Below are positions 1-10,183 of a DNA stretch of 64,000 bases, in pieces. Position numbers and translations under genes: made by a program. Source of the stretch: JAJFUI01 sp963754135 (GTDB lineage: Bacteria; Planctomycetota; Planctomycetia; Pirellulales; Thermoguttaceae); contig CAVWEY010000003.1 in the NCBI GenBank assembly GCA_963754135.1, positions 620,001 through 684,000 on the forward strand. The letters run 5' to 3'. How positions within the stretch are numbered: position 1 is the stretch's first letter; each line of letters begins with the position of its first letter. The notes under the pieces were generated by a model. That model had not been told where the DNA came from and made no database searches. It saw only the letters and a list, made by a program, of their open reading frames with translations.

Positions 1-484
1 TGTCGCCCGCAATCACTTGCTTGAGATGACCGGTGTTTTCATCAAAACGAATATCGAATTCCCAAGCCTCGGGGATGGGCATACCGCCGATCTTGCACGG
101 GACATAAAGCACGTTGCCGGCGCCATAGCCTTTTGCAGCCCGCAAGGCCGTCTCCATTTGGGCCACGCTTTCGGCCATCGCCGCGTCACCGCCGTTGAGA
201 TTCCCCCAACCGAACAGAAGCGAATGAATTTTCATGCCCAGCGATTCGGCCGTCTGTCGGGCTGAGGCAATCTGCTTCTCCGACGCCTTCCAGTCGGTTG
301 CCTGATAGCCTTCAAAGCCGGCCACCTTCCACGTTCGGAGAACCTCTTCGCTGGGTTGACCGATCAGTGCCTTGTGCAGAGTCGTCTTCCAAGTGGCGGC
401 CTCTGTCCCAGAGCTGAGGGCAAGTCCCACTCCAGCAGCGGCCGACGCCGCCATGAAATCACGTCGGTTCAAGCGGGTAACCAT
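1..484 (-). CDS. Tat-exported sugar phosphate isomerase/epimerase-like protein (partial)
   Basis: Reading the minus strand from the ATG at 484 gives an open frame of about 161 codons that leaves the window at position 1, so the C-terminal part is missing. The N-terminus has a twin-arginine signal (NRRDFMAASAAAG) followed by a hydrophobic Ala/Gly stretch, which predicts Tat export. The mature part (ALIGQPSEEVLRTWKVAGFE, then a stretch with ASARQTAESLGMKIHSL) matches the start of xylose-isomerase-like TIM-barrel proteins that are often Tat-exported in planctomycetes. The substrate cannot be told from this fragment. It is transcribed divergently from pyrG. Confidence 0.72.
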   Translation of the reverse strand, partial: MVTRLNRRDFMAASAAAGVGLALSSGTEAATWKTTLHKALIGQPSEEVLRTWKVAGFEGYQATDWKASEKQIASARQTAESLGMKIHSLLFGWGNLNGGDAAMAESVAQMETALRAAKGYGAGNVLYVPCKIGGMPIPEAWEFDIRFDENTGHLKQVIAGD

Positions 485-887
485 GAGAACGTTCTCCGAA
501 ACGAGATGTGGACCGATATTCCCCATAGGGACGTCGCTCGGATGCTCTGAGCGGCAACTTCCCCCATGTTAGCCAAGAGCTGCGTGGAATTCCAGTTAGC
601 CCGCTGATTTCCCCGCCGGGCGCGTGGGTGCCCCGCGTACCCACCGTTCCTACACACGAAGAGCGTAGCACGCCTCCCAACCGGTTGTCAATCGACGGCA
701 ACCGCTCCGGCCGGGGATTGGACGTTGGGCGATGAATCGCAGGGAGAAGGCCACCCCACCGGCGGCTGTTAGCCGCCGGCTATTGTGTGTTCCCACAGAC
801 GCTCGCCCGCCACTTTTCCGTTTGCCCGCGGTGGTCTACAATGGTCGCTTTGCACGGAGGGAACCTTCACCAGCCGCGGCTTTTTCC
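485..887. other. Intergenic region between divergent genes
   Basis: About 400 bases between the divergent Tat-exported protein and pyrG. It contains a copy of the 26-base palindromic GCCGGCGGCTAACAGCCGCC-type repeat at about 759-784. An in-frame extension of pyrG upstream of 888 exists, but it has no homology to CTP synthase and runs through the repeat, so it is not counted as coding. No convincing promoter hexamers were picked out. Confidence 0.6.
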
Positions 888-2501
888 ATGACCAAGCATA
901 TTTTCGTGACCGGCGGGGTGGTCAGCTCGCTGGGCAAAGGGCTTACCAGCGCCTCGATCGGCATGTTGTTGGAGCAACGCGGCCTGCGGGTCCGCATGCA
1001 GAAGCTCGATCCCTACATCAACGTCGATCCGGGCACCATGAGCCCCTACCAGCACGGCGAGGTCTACGTCCTGGACGACGGCAGCGAGACGGACCTCGAC
1101 CTGGGCCACTACGAGCGGTTCACCAACAGCCCCTTGAACCGCCACTCGAACTACACCACCGGCCAGATCTACCTGGCGGTGATCGAGAAGGAGCGGCGGG
1201 GCGAGTTCCTCGGCCAGACGGTCCAGGTCATCCCCCACATTACCAACGAGATCAAGGCCGCCCTCCAGAAGCCGGCCGGCCCCGACGTGGACGTGGTGAT
1301 CCACGAAATCGGCGGCACCGTGGGCGACATCGAAAGCCAGCCCTTTCTCGAAGCCATCCGCCAGTTCTCGCTCGACGTGGGGCACGAGAACTGCCTCTAC
1401 ATCCACCTGACGTTGGTGCCCTACCTGAAGGCGGCGGCCGAGCTGAAGACCAAGCCGACGCAGCACTCCGTCGGCCAGTTGCGGCAGATCGGCGTCCAGC
1501 CGGACATCCTGGTGTGCCGCACCGAGCGGTCGCTGAGCCACGACGACCGGGCCAAGATCGCGCTCTTCTGCAACGTCCCGATCGAGGCGGTGATCGAGGA
1601 GAAGGACAAGGATTTCTCGGTCTATGAAGTGCCGATGAGCCTGGTCGAGCACGGCATGGACGAGTTGATCGTCCGCAAGTTGCAGCTTCACGCCGGCCCG
1701 CTCCGGCTGGACCAGTGGCGCGACCTCCTGCACCGGCTCCGCAACCCGGAGCACGAACTGACGATCGCCGTGGTGGGCAAGTACGCCGAGCACCGCGACG
1801 CCTACAAGTCGATCTACGAGGCCCTGGACCACGCCGGCGTGCACCACCGGGCGCAGGTCCGCATCGAGCGGATCCACAGCGAGGCGGTGCAGCGGGAAGG
1901 GCCGGAACGGCTCCTGGCCGGAGTGGACGGCATTCTCGTGCCCGGCGGCTTCGGCGAGCGGGGCATCGAAGGCAAGGTGGACGCCGTCCATTTCGCCCGC
2001 ACCCGCGGCATCCCCTTCTTCGGTATCTGCCTGGGCATGCAGTGCGCCGTGGCCGAGTTCGCCCGGAACGTGCTCGGGCTGGAGCGGGCCAACAGCAGCG
2101 AGTTCGACAAGGACACGCCCCATCCGGTGATCTGCCTGTTGGACGAGCAGAAGACGATCACCGACAAGGGGGGGACGATGCGGCTCGGGGCGCAGCCGAC
2201 GCGGCTGCTGCCGGAGAGCACGGCCGCCGCCTGCTACGGCGCGGCGGACATCTCCGAGCGGCACCGGCACCGCTATGAGTTCAACAACGTCTATCGCCAG
2301 CAGTTCGCCGCCGGCGGGATGCGGTTCGCCGGGGCCAGCCCGGACGGTTCGCTGGTGGAAATCATCGAACTGCCCGGCCATCCGTGGTTCGTCGGCGTGC
2401 AATATCATCCCGAGTTCAAGTCGCAGCCGACCCGCTCCCACCCGTTGTTCGCGGGCTTCGTCGGGGCGGCCCTGCGGCACCATTTGGCGAACAGTGGATA
2501 G
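888..2501 (+). CDS. pyrG: CTP synthase
   Basis: Makes CTP from UTP, ATP and glutamine, the last step of de novo pyrimidine nucleotide synthesis, in the cytoplasm. From the ATG at 888 the protein is 537 residues, the usual length, and begins with the diagnostic MTKHIFVTGGVVSSLGKGL containing the synthetase P-loop. The N-terminal amidoligase domain covers about residues 1-270. The C-terminal class I glutamine amidotransferase domain has nucleophile Cys381 in GICLGMQ and the His507/Glu509 pair in YHPEF. The frame is open upstream to 732 but that part is not CTP synthase sequence. The gene is intact, unlike many neighbours, and is followed 60 bases later by a DUF1844 gene on the same strand. Confidence 0.97.
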   Translation: MTKHIFVTGGVVSSLGKGLTSASIGMLLEQRGLRVRMQKLDPYINVDPGTMSPYQHGEVYVLDDGSETDLDLGHYERFTNSPLNRHSNYTTGQIYLAVIEKERRGEFLGQTVQVIPHITNEIKAALQKPAGPDVDVVIHEIGGTVGDIESQPFLEAIRQFSLDVGHENCLYIHLTLVPYLKAAAELKTKPTQHSVGQLRQIGVQPDILVCRTERSLSHDDRAKIALFCNVPIEAVIEEKDKDFSVYEVPMSLVEHGMDELIVRKLQLHAGPLRLDQWRDLLHRLRNPEHELTIAVVGKYAEHRDAYKSIYEALDHAGVHHRAQVRIERIHSEAVQREGPERLLAGVDGILVPGGFGERGIEGKVDAVHFARTRGIPFFGICLGMQCAVAEFARNVLGLERANSSEFDKDTPHPVICLLDEQKTITDKGGTMRLGAQPTRLLPESTAAACYGAADISERHRHRYEFNNVYRQQFAAGGMRFAGASPDGSLVEIIELPGHPWFVGVQYHPEFKSQPTRSHPLFAGFVGAALRHHLANSG

Positions 2502-2561
2502 TGGGTAGCGGATAGTGGTCCAGAGAACCGCTTGCGGTTTCACACACCGGAGCATCGTCCC

Positions 2562-2987
2562 ATGAGCGACCAACCCGAGAAGAAGATCATTGTCGACGAG
2601 GACTGGAAGAGCCAGGTGGAGGCGGAGAAGGAGGCGGCCCGCCGGGCGCAGCAGGCCGACCAGCCGGCCGGCGCGGGGCCGTCTGCCGGCCCGCCACGCC
2701 CTCTGCCCCCCGCGAACCTCACCTTCCTGATCGGCACCCTTTACCTGCAAGGCACGATGGCACTCGGGCTGCTGCCCAATCCCGTCACCAGGAAGGCCGA
2801 AGTGCAGCCGGATCAGGCCAAGCACGCCATCGACATGCTGACCATGCTCCAGCAGAAGACCGAAGGCAACCGCACGGCGGAGGAGAGCGAAGAGTTGGAA
2901 AGCGTGCTGCACGAACTGCGGCTGGCGTTCGTCACCAGGAATGACGAACCTCGAATGACAAATGACGAAAGAAGCTCGAAGCCCTAA
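2562..2987 (+). CDS. DUF1844 family protein
   Basis: A 141-residue protein starting at the ATG at 2562. It has a charged, Ala/Glu-rich N-terminal segment, a Pro-rich linker and then the DUF1844 signature (FLIGTLYLQGTMALGLLPNP ... IDMLTMLQQKTEGN), probably an amphipathic helical domain. The family is conserved in planctomycetes and some other bacteria, and its function is unknown. The last 15 or so residues (TRNDEPRMTNDERSSKP) are unlike the family and are encoded by the left arm of a long inverted repeat at 2936-3063, so the natural C-terminus has probably been replaced or extended by repeat sequence. Probably co-transcribed with pyrG. Confidence 0.85.
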   Translation: MSDQPEKKIIVDEDWKSQVEAEKEAARRAQQADQPAGAGPSAGPPRPLPPANLTFLIGTLYLQGTMALGLLPNPVTRKAEVQPDQAKHAIDMLTMLQQKTEGNRTAEESEELESVLHELRLAFVTRNDEPRMTNDERSSKP

Positions 2988-3063
2988 GTCCGAAATCCGA
3001 AGTCCGATTTCGAGCTTCGGATTTCGAGCTTCGGATTTTCTCCGTCATTCGTCATTCGAGCTT
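2936..3063. repeat. Inverted repeat of GAATGACGAA / TCCGAAATCCGAAGTCCG units
   Basis: The left part has AATGACGAA-type units, then CTCGAAG and TCCGAAATCCGAAGTCCG. The right part returns as TTCGAGCTTCGGATTTCGAGC and TCATTCGTCATTCGAGC. The two halves can fold into a long imperfect hairpin. The left half overlaps the end of the DUF1844 gene and supplies its last codons. The same AATCCGAAATCC wording recurs inside fecR-like, DUF1559 and uvrA genes. Confidence 0.75.
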
Positions 3064-3226
3064 TTTCATTTCCCATTCACGCTCCACGCCCGGTCCGGGG
3101 AAAGATGGGCGGGCGCATTCGTGCGCCGGAAAAACCCATCCTTGGTGACTTGCCGCTCCCACCGGTGACAACGCCGGGTCCAGGCTTTGCTCCGCCGGAC
3201 CGGGCATGGAAACGTCCGCACGTGAT

Positions 3227-3712
3227 TCATCGCGACAACTGGTCGAAGAGGCGGCGGAAACGCGGCATCCGCCCTTCGAGATACTTCAGCCACGCGGCCG
3301 GGTTCCAGATTTCGACGCACACCGCCGCCCCGATGATCTGCACTTCGCCCCCCGGCGCCACCCCGAGAAACTCGCGGAAGCCCTCGGGAATCACCAGCCG
3401 GCCGCGGCCGGCCAGTTGCACCAGCCGGTGGCGGGTGGAGAGGAGCCGGCCGAAGAGTTGCACCTCGGCGATCCGCTCTTGGAGCCTGCCCGCCCGCATC
3501 TTCTGCTTCACCAACTCGACCCCTTCGTCCAGCCTCGCCCGCCAGACGGCCGCGCTCCACAGGCTCAGGCAGCCGGGCCGCTCCTTGGCCAAAATGCACT
3601 CGGCCGAGCCGGCCGCCAACACATCCCCCAATTCGTTGGGAATCGAGAGCCGATAGCGCGGGTCGATCGTCCGCTGGAACTCGCCGAGGAGGAATTCTTG
3701 GGCATCTGGCAT
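3227..3712 (-). CDS. mraZ: MraZ-like transcriptional regulator
   Basis: About 161 residues from the ATG at 3712 (a TTG at 3727 is also in frame). It begins FLLGEFQRTIDPRYRLSIP, the classical MraZ start, and has the second half of the duplicated AbrB-like fold further on (LVQLAGRGRLVIPEGFREFL). MraZ is a DNA-binding repressor that normally opens the division and cell-wall gene cluster. Here no rsmH, ftsL or mur gene follows within the window, so it stands alone. No clear tandem MraZ operator boxes were seen upstream. The family call is strong. The target genes are unknown. Confidence 0.85.
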   Translation of the reverse strand: MPDAQEFLLGEFQRTIDPRYRLSIPNELGDVLAAGSAECILAKERPGCLSLWSAAVWRARLDEGVELVKQKMRAGRLQERIAEVQLFGRLLSTRHRLVQLAGRGRLVIPEGFREFLGVAPGGEVQIIGAAVCVEIWNPAAWLKYLEGRMPRFRRLFDQLSR

Positions 3713-3956
3713 GGCTGCCACCGACAAACCGGCCGCGACGGAACGCTTTCGACGGGGAAAAACGCATCCGGCTCGTCTCTATTCTAGCTGTTGGGCTATT
3801 ATCCCGCAAGCACCGCTATCCGTTGCCGATCATTGGGCGTGAAACCCACAAACTGATTAGCGTGAGTTTAGCGATTCCGAAGATTCTTACAACCCCCCTA
3901 GTGAGAATTTTCTGAATTGTAAAGCCGCGACCACGGCTTTACACTGACAGCGATGG

Positions 3957-5938
3957 TCAGTGGTTCGAGCGGTGGGGCGCCGGAGATGGCGACGGCTGTG
4001 GATTGGGCCTCACCGCCTCATATTGTGCCAGCCTGGCCCGCAAGCGATCGGCCAAATCCCGGTTTCCCTGCTGCGTGGCAAGGTCCAGGGCTCTGCGCAA
4101 CGCCGCCACCGCCTCGGGAAGCCGACCGGACTGGGCGTAGGCGGCGGCCAGACTGCCCAGGGCCTCGGCGCAGTCCGGCTTGATCCTGAGCGCCTGGTGA
4201 TACTCGGCCATCGCGCGGCCGAGTTGGCCGCTGCTGGCCAAGTCGACGCCGAGGTTGCAGTGGGCTTCGGCCAAATCAACGTACCATTGCGTCCGGTCCG
4301 GCCTGAGCCGCACCGCCTCCGCGTACTGCGCGACGGCCTCGTCCAACCGGCCGCGGTTGGCCAAAATGCCCGCGAGATTATAGCAGGCTTCCGCACAATC
4401 TGGATCGGCGGCAATGGCGGCCCGGTACTTTCCGACGGCGTCCTCCTGCCGGCCCTGGGCGGCCAAAGCCCTCCCGGCGTTGTTCAGGGCCTCGGCACAG
4501 TGGGGATCGACCGCCAGGGCCGCGTCGTATTCCGCCGTGGCCTCGGCCCACCGCTTCTGAGTGGCCAGTTCGTTGCCCAGGTTGACGTGCGCCAGGACAT
4601 TGTTCGAGGTGCATTTCAGGGCATGTGTCCAGAGCGTTTCGTTGTCCTGCCAGAAAGTCGTCTGATGCCACGCGCACGCCGTCAGGGCGATGACCGCCAG
4701 CACCGCGGCCGCGCTCAGCGCCCAGCGCGGGAATGTAGCAGGCACACGCCGTGTGCCGCAGGGCCGCGCGGCCGGGCAGACGTCGGCCAGGCCCCAGGCC
4801 AGGGCGATGCCCAGCCCGATCTGCGGCAGGTACGTGAAGCGGTCGGCCGTGGCTTGCACGCCGAACTGCACCAGCCCGATCGCCGGCAGCAGCATCCCCA
4901 GATACCACAGCCAACCGACGGGCAGGTAGGGAAAGCGGCGTCTGCCGGCCAGGGCCGCCGCCGTCACGAGCGCTAACACCACAAGCGCGCCCAAAACCTG
5001 CCAGAACGGCAGTTCAGCCGGCCGCGGATACGGGACCGCCAGGTCCACCGGATGGAAGAACTGAATCAAGTAGCCGACGTAGGCGACCGGGATGTGGCTG
5101 ATCCGCCACCAAAACGAATACTTTTCGTTGGCCGTCAAGGCGCCCCCTGGGCCCACACGGTCACTGCGCAGGAAGCGGCCGCCAGGGCCAGCAGCGGCAG
5201 CTTCTCCAGCAGCACACCCCTCACCGCTTGCGGTCTCGCACCTGTCATGCGTCCCAGCGGCCAGTAGTCCAGCAGCAGCAGCACAAACGGCAGCGTCACC
5301 ACCGTCGGCTTGGACATCAGCCCCAAGGCGAAGAGAACCATCACCGCCAAATACTTGTAGAGTGCGTGAAAGGCGCCGGCCGGTCCGCGGTGCGTTTCAC
5401 GCACCCTACTCTGCACGTAGCCCGCGTAGGCCCACAGGGTCAGCACGAAGAACAGGCCGCTCAAGATGTCCTTCCGCTCCGTCACCCAGGCCACCGACTC
5501 GACCCGCAACGGATGGACCGCAAACAGCGCCGCCGCCAGGGCGCTGGGCCACAACCGGCCGGTCATCCGCCGCAGCGTCAGGAAAAGGAGCAGCGTTGTG
5601 GCGGCGTGCAGCAGGACGTTGCTGAGATGATGTCCGCCGGCCCAATCCCGATAGAGCTGCCAGTCGAGCATGTGGGAGAGCCACACCAACGGGACCCAAC
5701 TGCCGGCGTAGCGGTGGGTGAAGGCCCAGGCGACGCCGTCCGCGCTCAGCCCGCGGGTGACCTGCGGGTTCTCGCAGACGCAGATGTTGTCGTCCAGGTT
5801 GACGAACTGGAACGTGAGCGTCTGGCCGAAGACCAGCCCGACCGCCAGCAATAACAGCCCGCAGGCGGCGAAGACTTCCCAACGGTGCGGGGGCACGGCG
5901 GCGTCCGGCGGTCGGCAATTCTCTTGTTCAGCGCTCAT
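3957..5938 (-). CDS. Multi-spanning membrane protein with C-terminal TPR repeats (frame break)
   Basis: The N-terminal half (from ATG 5938) has hydrophobic segments and motifs such as FVNLDDNICVCENPQVTRGL, LSHMLDWQLY and HPLRVESVAWVTERKDILSG, typical of planctomycetal O-mannosyltransferase-like (TMTC-like) TPR proteins. The C-terminal half holds at least five TPR units (ALAVDPHCAEALNNAGRALA and others). The two halves lie in different frames. One extra G in the G-run near 5143-5148 would join them, so this is treated as one gene of about 660 residues. It contains a palindromic repeat at 4741-4757 read as GTRRVPAT, and a GCTTGCGGT-type repeat near 5225-5248. A paralogue lies at 39228-41460. 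Glycosyl transfer to exported proteins is an inference from the fold. Confidence 0.75.
4741..4757. repeat. Palindrome GGCACACGCCGTGTGCC inside the TPR gene
   Basis: A perfect 17-base palindromic core embedded in the coding sequence of the TPR protein and translated as part of CGTRRVPAT. The same core occurs at 37861, 37893, 40535 (at the matching position of the TPR paralogue), 61702 and 61760. None of the six frames through the core contains a stop. Confidence 0.85.
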
Positions 5939-6171
5939 GCAAGGAGAAAGATCGCGGGGCGTTTTCCGGTCACGACGTTGGTTTTCCGAGACTCGTGTGG
6001 CCTGGCCGCCACCCGCATAGATTCCATTGTGCCGCGCCCGGCCGCCGCCGGCAAGCGATGTTGCATTTGTCCGATCCGAAAATCAGCAACTTGCCGATCT
6101 TGCGCCGGTCGCCGCGGCCTACAATTCAATGGATCAGATTCCAACGCCATTGGCAAAAAAAGGAGAGAGCA

Positions 6172-7087
6172 ATGAATATCGCAGTGACTACGCCCACCGG
6201 ACACGTGGGGAGTCGCCGTGGCCGACTTCCTCTTGGACTTCGGCGGAGACGTCCACGTGAAGTTGTTGGGGAGGCGGCCCGAAAAGCTCAAGGACTTCGT
6301 CCGCCGCGGGGCGGAAACCGCCATCGGCCCCCAAGACGACGCCGACTACCTCGTCAAGGCCACCAAGGGCGCCGACGCCCTGTTCTGGGCCACTCCGCCG
6401 GGCTACGGCTCGGACGACTTGCGGGCGTTCCAGAACCGCCTGGGCAAGGCCGCCGCCACGGCCATCCGCACCAACAAAATCGCCCGCGTGGTGAACCTCT
6501 CGTCCATCGGGGCGGAGTTGGACTCGGGCGTCGGCCCCATCGCCGGCCTGCACGACGTCGAGGGACGGATCAACGAGGTCGGCTGCCACGTCACGCACCT
6601 GCGGCCGGGCTTCTTCTTCGAGAACCTGCTCTGGCAGATCGATACGATCCGCACTTGGGGCCGGATCTCGTTGCCCGTCAGCGGTTCGCGGCCCTACCCG
6701 ATGATCGCCACCCGCGACATCGGCCGCGTCGCCGCCGGACGGCTGGCCAACGTGAATTGGAGCGGACACGTGGTCCGGGAGTTGCACGGGCCGGCCGACA
6801 TGACTTTCCGGGAGGTGGCCGAAATCCTCTCGCAGGTCCTCGAGCGGAAGATCGTCTACGTCAAGTGCGACCGGCAGGACGCCCGCGACGCTATGCTCGA
6901 AAAGGCCATCAGCGAGAACGCCGCCGACTCGATGCTGGAGATGTACGACGCGGTGGAGACGGGAAGGCTACGGACGACGCAGCCGCGGACGGAGGAAACG
7001 ACCACGTCAACCACGCTGGCGGAGTTTGCCCGCGAGGTTGTCCTGCCGATGATCGCCGAGCCGGTTAGTCCGATGAAAGAGCCGTAA
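6172..7087 (+). CDS. NmrA-like NAD(P)-binding protein (frame break)
   Basis: Starts at the ATG at 6172, preceded by the strong ribosome site AAAGGAGAG. The first 15 codons give MNIAVTTPTGHVGSR, a dinucleotide-binding glycine motif. One extra C near 6215 then shifts the frame, and the rest continues as VADFLLDFGGDVHV to the stop at 7087, about 305 residues in total. The body (GADALFWATPPGYGSDDLRA, VNLSSIGAELDSGVGP, HLRPGFFFENL) matches NmrA/TMR-like atypical short-chain dehydrogenases that bind NAD(P) and act as redox sensors or reductases. The substrate is not identifiable. The gene stands alone, upstream of a repeat-rich gap. Confidence 0.78.
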
Positions 7088-7550
7088 GAGGCACGTCTGG
7101 TCCACCGGGTGCGGTGGCCCGGATAAGCGAAGCTTATCAGCACAGAGTTTCGCCGCGGTTTTGACACCAGCGGTAAGCTTCGCTTACCCGGGCCACCGCC
7201 AGGAGGCCAACCAATGCGTTGGCAAGAGACGCCTGCAAACCGGTCCCCTCTCCTTTTGGGAGAGGGTTAGGGTGAGGGCCGGGTGAGGAGAAGGCGACCC
7301 TCACCCCCTGCCCCTCCCGCAAGGGGAGAGGGGAGCTTCTCAAGGCCCGTCTGCCGTGCGGCCGCAGGAAAATGTCCTCGACAGCGCGGATTCCTCCAAG
7401 CACAATGAATCTTGGCGTCCCGGCTTGAGCATCGGGACCATTGGGGCGGGAATTCTTCTCTGCCGTTTTGTTACTTCTCCGCGCGGCTGTACGTTTACTG
7501 ATGTAGTAGCAGGCGGCTCCCACAGGCCGTTCAACCAGAGTGCCGTCGAC
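7088..7550. repeat. Repeat-filled gap: two inverted-repeat elements before the sigma factor
   Basis: Two elements fill most of this gap. The first has arms 7111-7136 and 7174-7199 (GCGGTGGCCCGGATAAGCG ... and its complement) with one mismatch in 26. The second, 7243-7335, is the CCCTCTCCTTTTGGGAGAGG / TCACCCCCTGCCCCTCCCGC type that recurs at 11192, 38381 and 42244. The remaining 200 bases before 7551 presumably hold the sigma factor promoter. No clear hexamers were identified. Confidence 0.8.
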
Positions 7551-8087
7551 ATGGCCGACGCCGACCGTGAAACCGAATTCGCCACGCTCTTCCGGGACTG
7601 CTACCGGCAACTTCTGGCCTATGTCCACGTCCTGGTGCGGAACTACACGGACGCCGAAGACGTCGTGCAGCAGACGAGCCTGATCCTTTGGAGGAAGTTC
7701 GGCGAGTACGCGCCGGGCACGAGTTTCACAGCCTGGGCGTGCAGCATCGCCCGCTTCGAGGCCCTGAACTTCCTCAAGCAGCGCCGCCGCTATCACGCCC
7801 GCTTCTCCGAGGCCTTTCAACTGAAGCTGGCCGAGGCCATGGCGGGCGTCGCCGCCGTGGAGGTCAACCAGCGGGCGGACGCCCTGGAAGATTGCGTCAA
7901 GCAACTCCCCGAAAGCCAGCGCGACCTGCTGCGGCGGTGTTTCGGCGGCTCGGAGAGCGTGGCCGACGTCGCCCGGCAACTCGGCCGCACCACCCACAGC
8001 GTCTACAGTTCCCTGCGGAACATCCGCCACAAACTGCTCGAATGCGTCGATCAGTCAACCGCCGAGTCCGACAAGTCCGACCCATGA
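7551..8087 (+). CDS. ECF-type RNA polymerase sigma factor
   Basis: A 178-residue sigma-70 family protein from ATG 7551. Region 2 reads FRDCYRQLLAYVHVLVRNYT, DAEDVVQQTSLILWRKF and FTAWACSIARFEALNFLKQ. Region 4 includes LPESQRDLLRRCFGGSES with a helix-turn-helix in VADVARQLGRTTHSVYSSL. It overlaps the next gene by four bases (ATGA), which encodes a FecR/LamG protein. This is the common planctomycetal pairing of an ECF sigma factor with a membrane FecR-type regulator. It probably controls the surface-protein cluster downstream, which is an inference from position. Confidence 0.92.
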   Translation: MADADRETEFATLFRDCYRQLLAYVHVLVRNYTDAEDVVQQTSLILWRKFGEYAPGTSFTAWACSIARFEALNFLKQRRRYHARFSEAFQLKLAEAMAGVAAVEVNQRADALEDCVKQLPESQRDLLRRCFGGSESVADVARQLGRTTHSVYSSLRNIRHKLLECVDQSTAESDKSDP

Positions 8088-10076
8088 GCCGCCTGGACGA
8101 CACATCGCCGGAGTTTCAAGCGCTGCTGGCGGCCGCGTGCGGCGAGGACGCCACGCCGGAGCAGTTGCAGGCGTTGGAACTTTTGGCCGCCGACCCGGCC
8201 TCCATGCGGCTGCTGGTCGATTACGTGCAGTTGGACGCCGAGTTGCGGCGGCTGGTGCGCCGGCAATCCAATGCCGACAAGTGCCTGGCCGGCTTGGGGA
8301 TCGGCTCTGTAGACGCGGCATCCTGCGGCGTCGTGCCCGGATGCGAGGAAGAGCCGGCTGAAGCCGGTACCACGAGCACCAACCTTTCGGCGTCCGCTTT
8401 TCCCCAGATTGGGCCCGGGCCGTTTGCCCTGCCGCCGGCTCCGCCGCCGGGAGTGCTCGGCGGGGCGTGGCAGGCGACGGCCGATTTCTTCCAGGTAGGC
8501 GGGCTGCCCTTCTCCTACCTGGTGGGAACGGTGATTTTCGCCACGGCGCTGTGGGCCTTCTCATGGATCACCGTCTCCCCACCGGGTAGCACGGGCATCT
8601 TGCCTGTGGACGTTGCGGGCACCGGTCTGTCGCCGAGTAGCACGGGCATCCTGCCCGTGGACGCTCCCCACGCCGACCAACCGCCGCTGGTCGCCCGGAT
8701 CACCGGCACGGCCGACTGCCGCTGGGCCGACCCGGACAACGTACCGTCGGGCTCGGTGGTCCCCTTGGGCGGCAAGTACGCGCTCCGTTCCGGCCTGCTG
8801 GAAATCGCCTACAACAGCGGGGCGAGAGTCATTCTCCAGGGGCCATGCACGTATGAAGTGGAGTCCACAACCGGCGGCTACCTCTCGCTCGGCAAGCTCA
8901 CTGCGCGAGTGGAAAGCGCGAAACAGCAAGCGGCAAATCCCAAATCCCAAATCCCAAATCAAGAAATCTCTAATCCCCAATCCGCAATCCCCAATCCCTT
9001 GTTTACCGTTCGCACCCCTACCGCCTTGGTGACCGACCTGGGCACGGAGTTCGGCGTGGAAGTGGATGAGCAGGGCGCACCGAATCGCAGGTGTTCGTCG
9101 GCAAGATAAGACTGCTCGCAACACGGCAGCCTGGGGGAAGTGGCGCCGAGCGGGTGTTGTACGCCGGTCAGGCTGTGCGGGTCGACCGAAGTGGTGTCGT
9201 AGGTGCCCCAACGAACAGTAGCGACGTGCGGTTCGTCCGCGAGTTGACCGTGCCCGAGCCGGAACTTATCGGCCAGGTCGATTACAGCGACACCTGGACG
9301 GTCAATACGCCCACCCGTTACGGCGGTTACCGGGTTTTGACGAGTCCCGAGGAGTTGCGGGTGGAGCAGTGCCACGGCAACCCGCCGCGGTGGTGGGTGT
9401 TCAGTGCTCCCACGGCGGTGACGACCTGGCCCAGCGGTGCTCTGTCGAAGTCGTGGCCCGGCTTCGGCGTCCGCGGCGCCCGGTCGGGTTTCACCGAAAC
9501 GCTCGATGGCGGCTGTTGCTGCATGGGCTTCGAGTACGGCCTGCGCGACGACTTCACGGTGCAGTTCGACGCCGTGCAGACCGCCGATCGCATCAACATC
9601 ACCACAGGCGACGGGCAAGCCGAGCCGGTCATGCTCGGCGGCGACCGATCGCTGTCGGTGTTTTTCCGCGCACCGGCGGGACGTATCTCGACGGTTTGAA
9701 GCATCCCGAGATCGGGCTTCACACGCCCTCGAAGGGCGAGGTCGATACCGGACTTCACTCCGGCATCCCCGCCCCCTACCAGTGGCACAACTACACCGTC
9801 CGCTTCAATCTCCGGGAAAAACGGCTGACGGTTTGGGTCGATCGCCAATGCCGCGGCATGATCGATCTGGCCGGCGTCACCCGCGGAATGGGGACGCAGG
9901 GGCAACGCACCTGGGCCAGCCTCTCCTGGACCAACCGATACGTGACGGTCGGCGGCTACACGGAGAAGGGCGAAGGTAGAGTTTGGACCGATAACTTCCG
10001 CGTCGGCGCACGGCCAAAGACCTCGTCCAAGGCAAACCCCCAACAAAAGGAGCACAAAACCATGAACTGGGCGTGA
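8084..10076 (+). CDS. FecR-domain / LamG-like membrane protein, probable sigma regulator (two frame breaks)
   Basis: The start ATG overlaps the sigma factor stop. The N-terminal part (LLAAACGEDATPEQLQALE ... LLVDYVQLDAELRRLV) is the short cytoplasmic anti-sigma-like domain, followed by a membrane segment near residues 145-165, a FecR domain (LLEIAYNSGARVILQGPCTY ... PTALVTDLGTEFGVEVDEQG) and a C-terminal concanavalin/LamG-like domain. The frame breaks near 9078 (restored by one A, giving GATESQVFVGK) and near 9675 (FFR then TGGTYLDGL). Repeat-derived inserts lie at 8586-8661 (STGILPVD twice) and 8934-8998 (NPKSQIPN-type peptide). Likely holds and signals to the ECF factor from the envelope. 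Confidence 0.8.
8586..8661. repeat. Two direct copies of GTAGCACGGGCATCTTGCC-type repeat in coding sequence
   Basis: Copies at 8586-8610 and 8637-8661, both read in frame as STGILPVD in the FecR/LamG protein just after the membrane segment. The GGCATC(T/C)TGCC core is the same as in nifJ (31828-31881) and in intergenic copies at 19645, 20561, 21453 and 29936. Confidence 0.85.
8934..8998. repeat. AAATCCC tandem repeat inside FecR domain
   Basis: About nine units of AAATCCC/AATCCCC wording, translated in frame as a Pro/Asn/Ser/Ile-rich insert between RVESAKQQA and LFTVRTPTALV of the FecR domain. The same wording occurs at 11159-11190 and 49782-49858. Confidence 0.8.
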
Positions 10077-10183
10077 CGGAATAGCAACCGTTGTCGAGCG
10101 TGCGTGTCCCGTTTGTTTGCGTGTTCCGCTGCGGCGTACGCGGCGGGAAACAGTTGGTTCTTTTTTTCCTTGAGGAGATGATC

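Noticed and set aside
867..2912. 681-codon open frame on the minus strand opposite pyrG
   Set aside because: It mirrors the codon pattern of pyrG and DUF1844, has no protein motifs and spans two real genes; a GC-skew shadow.
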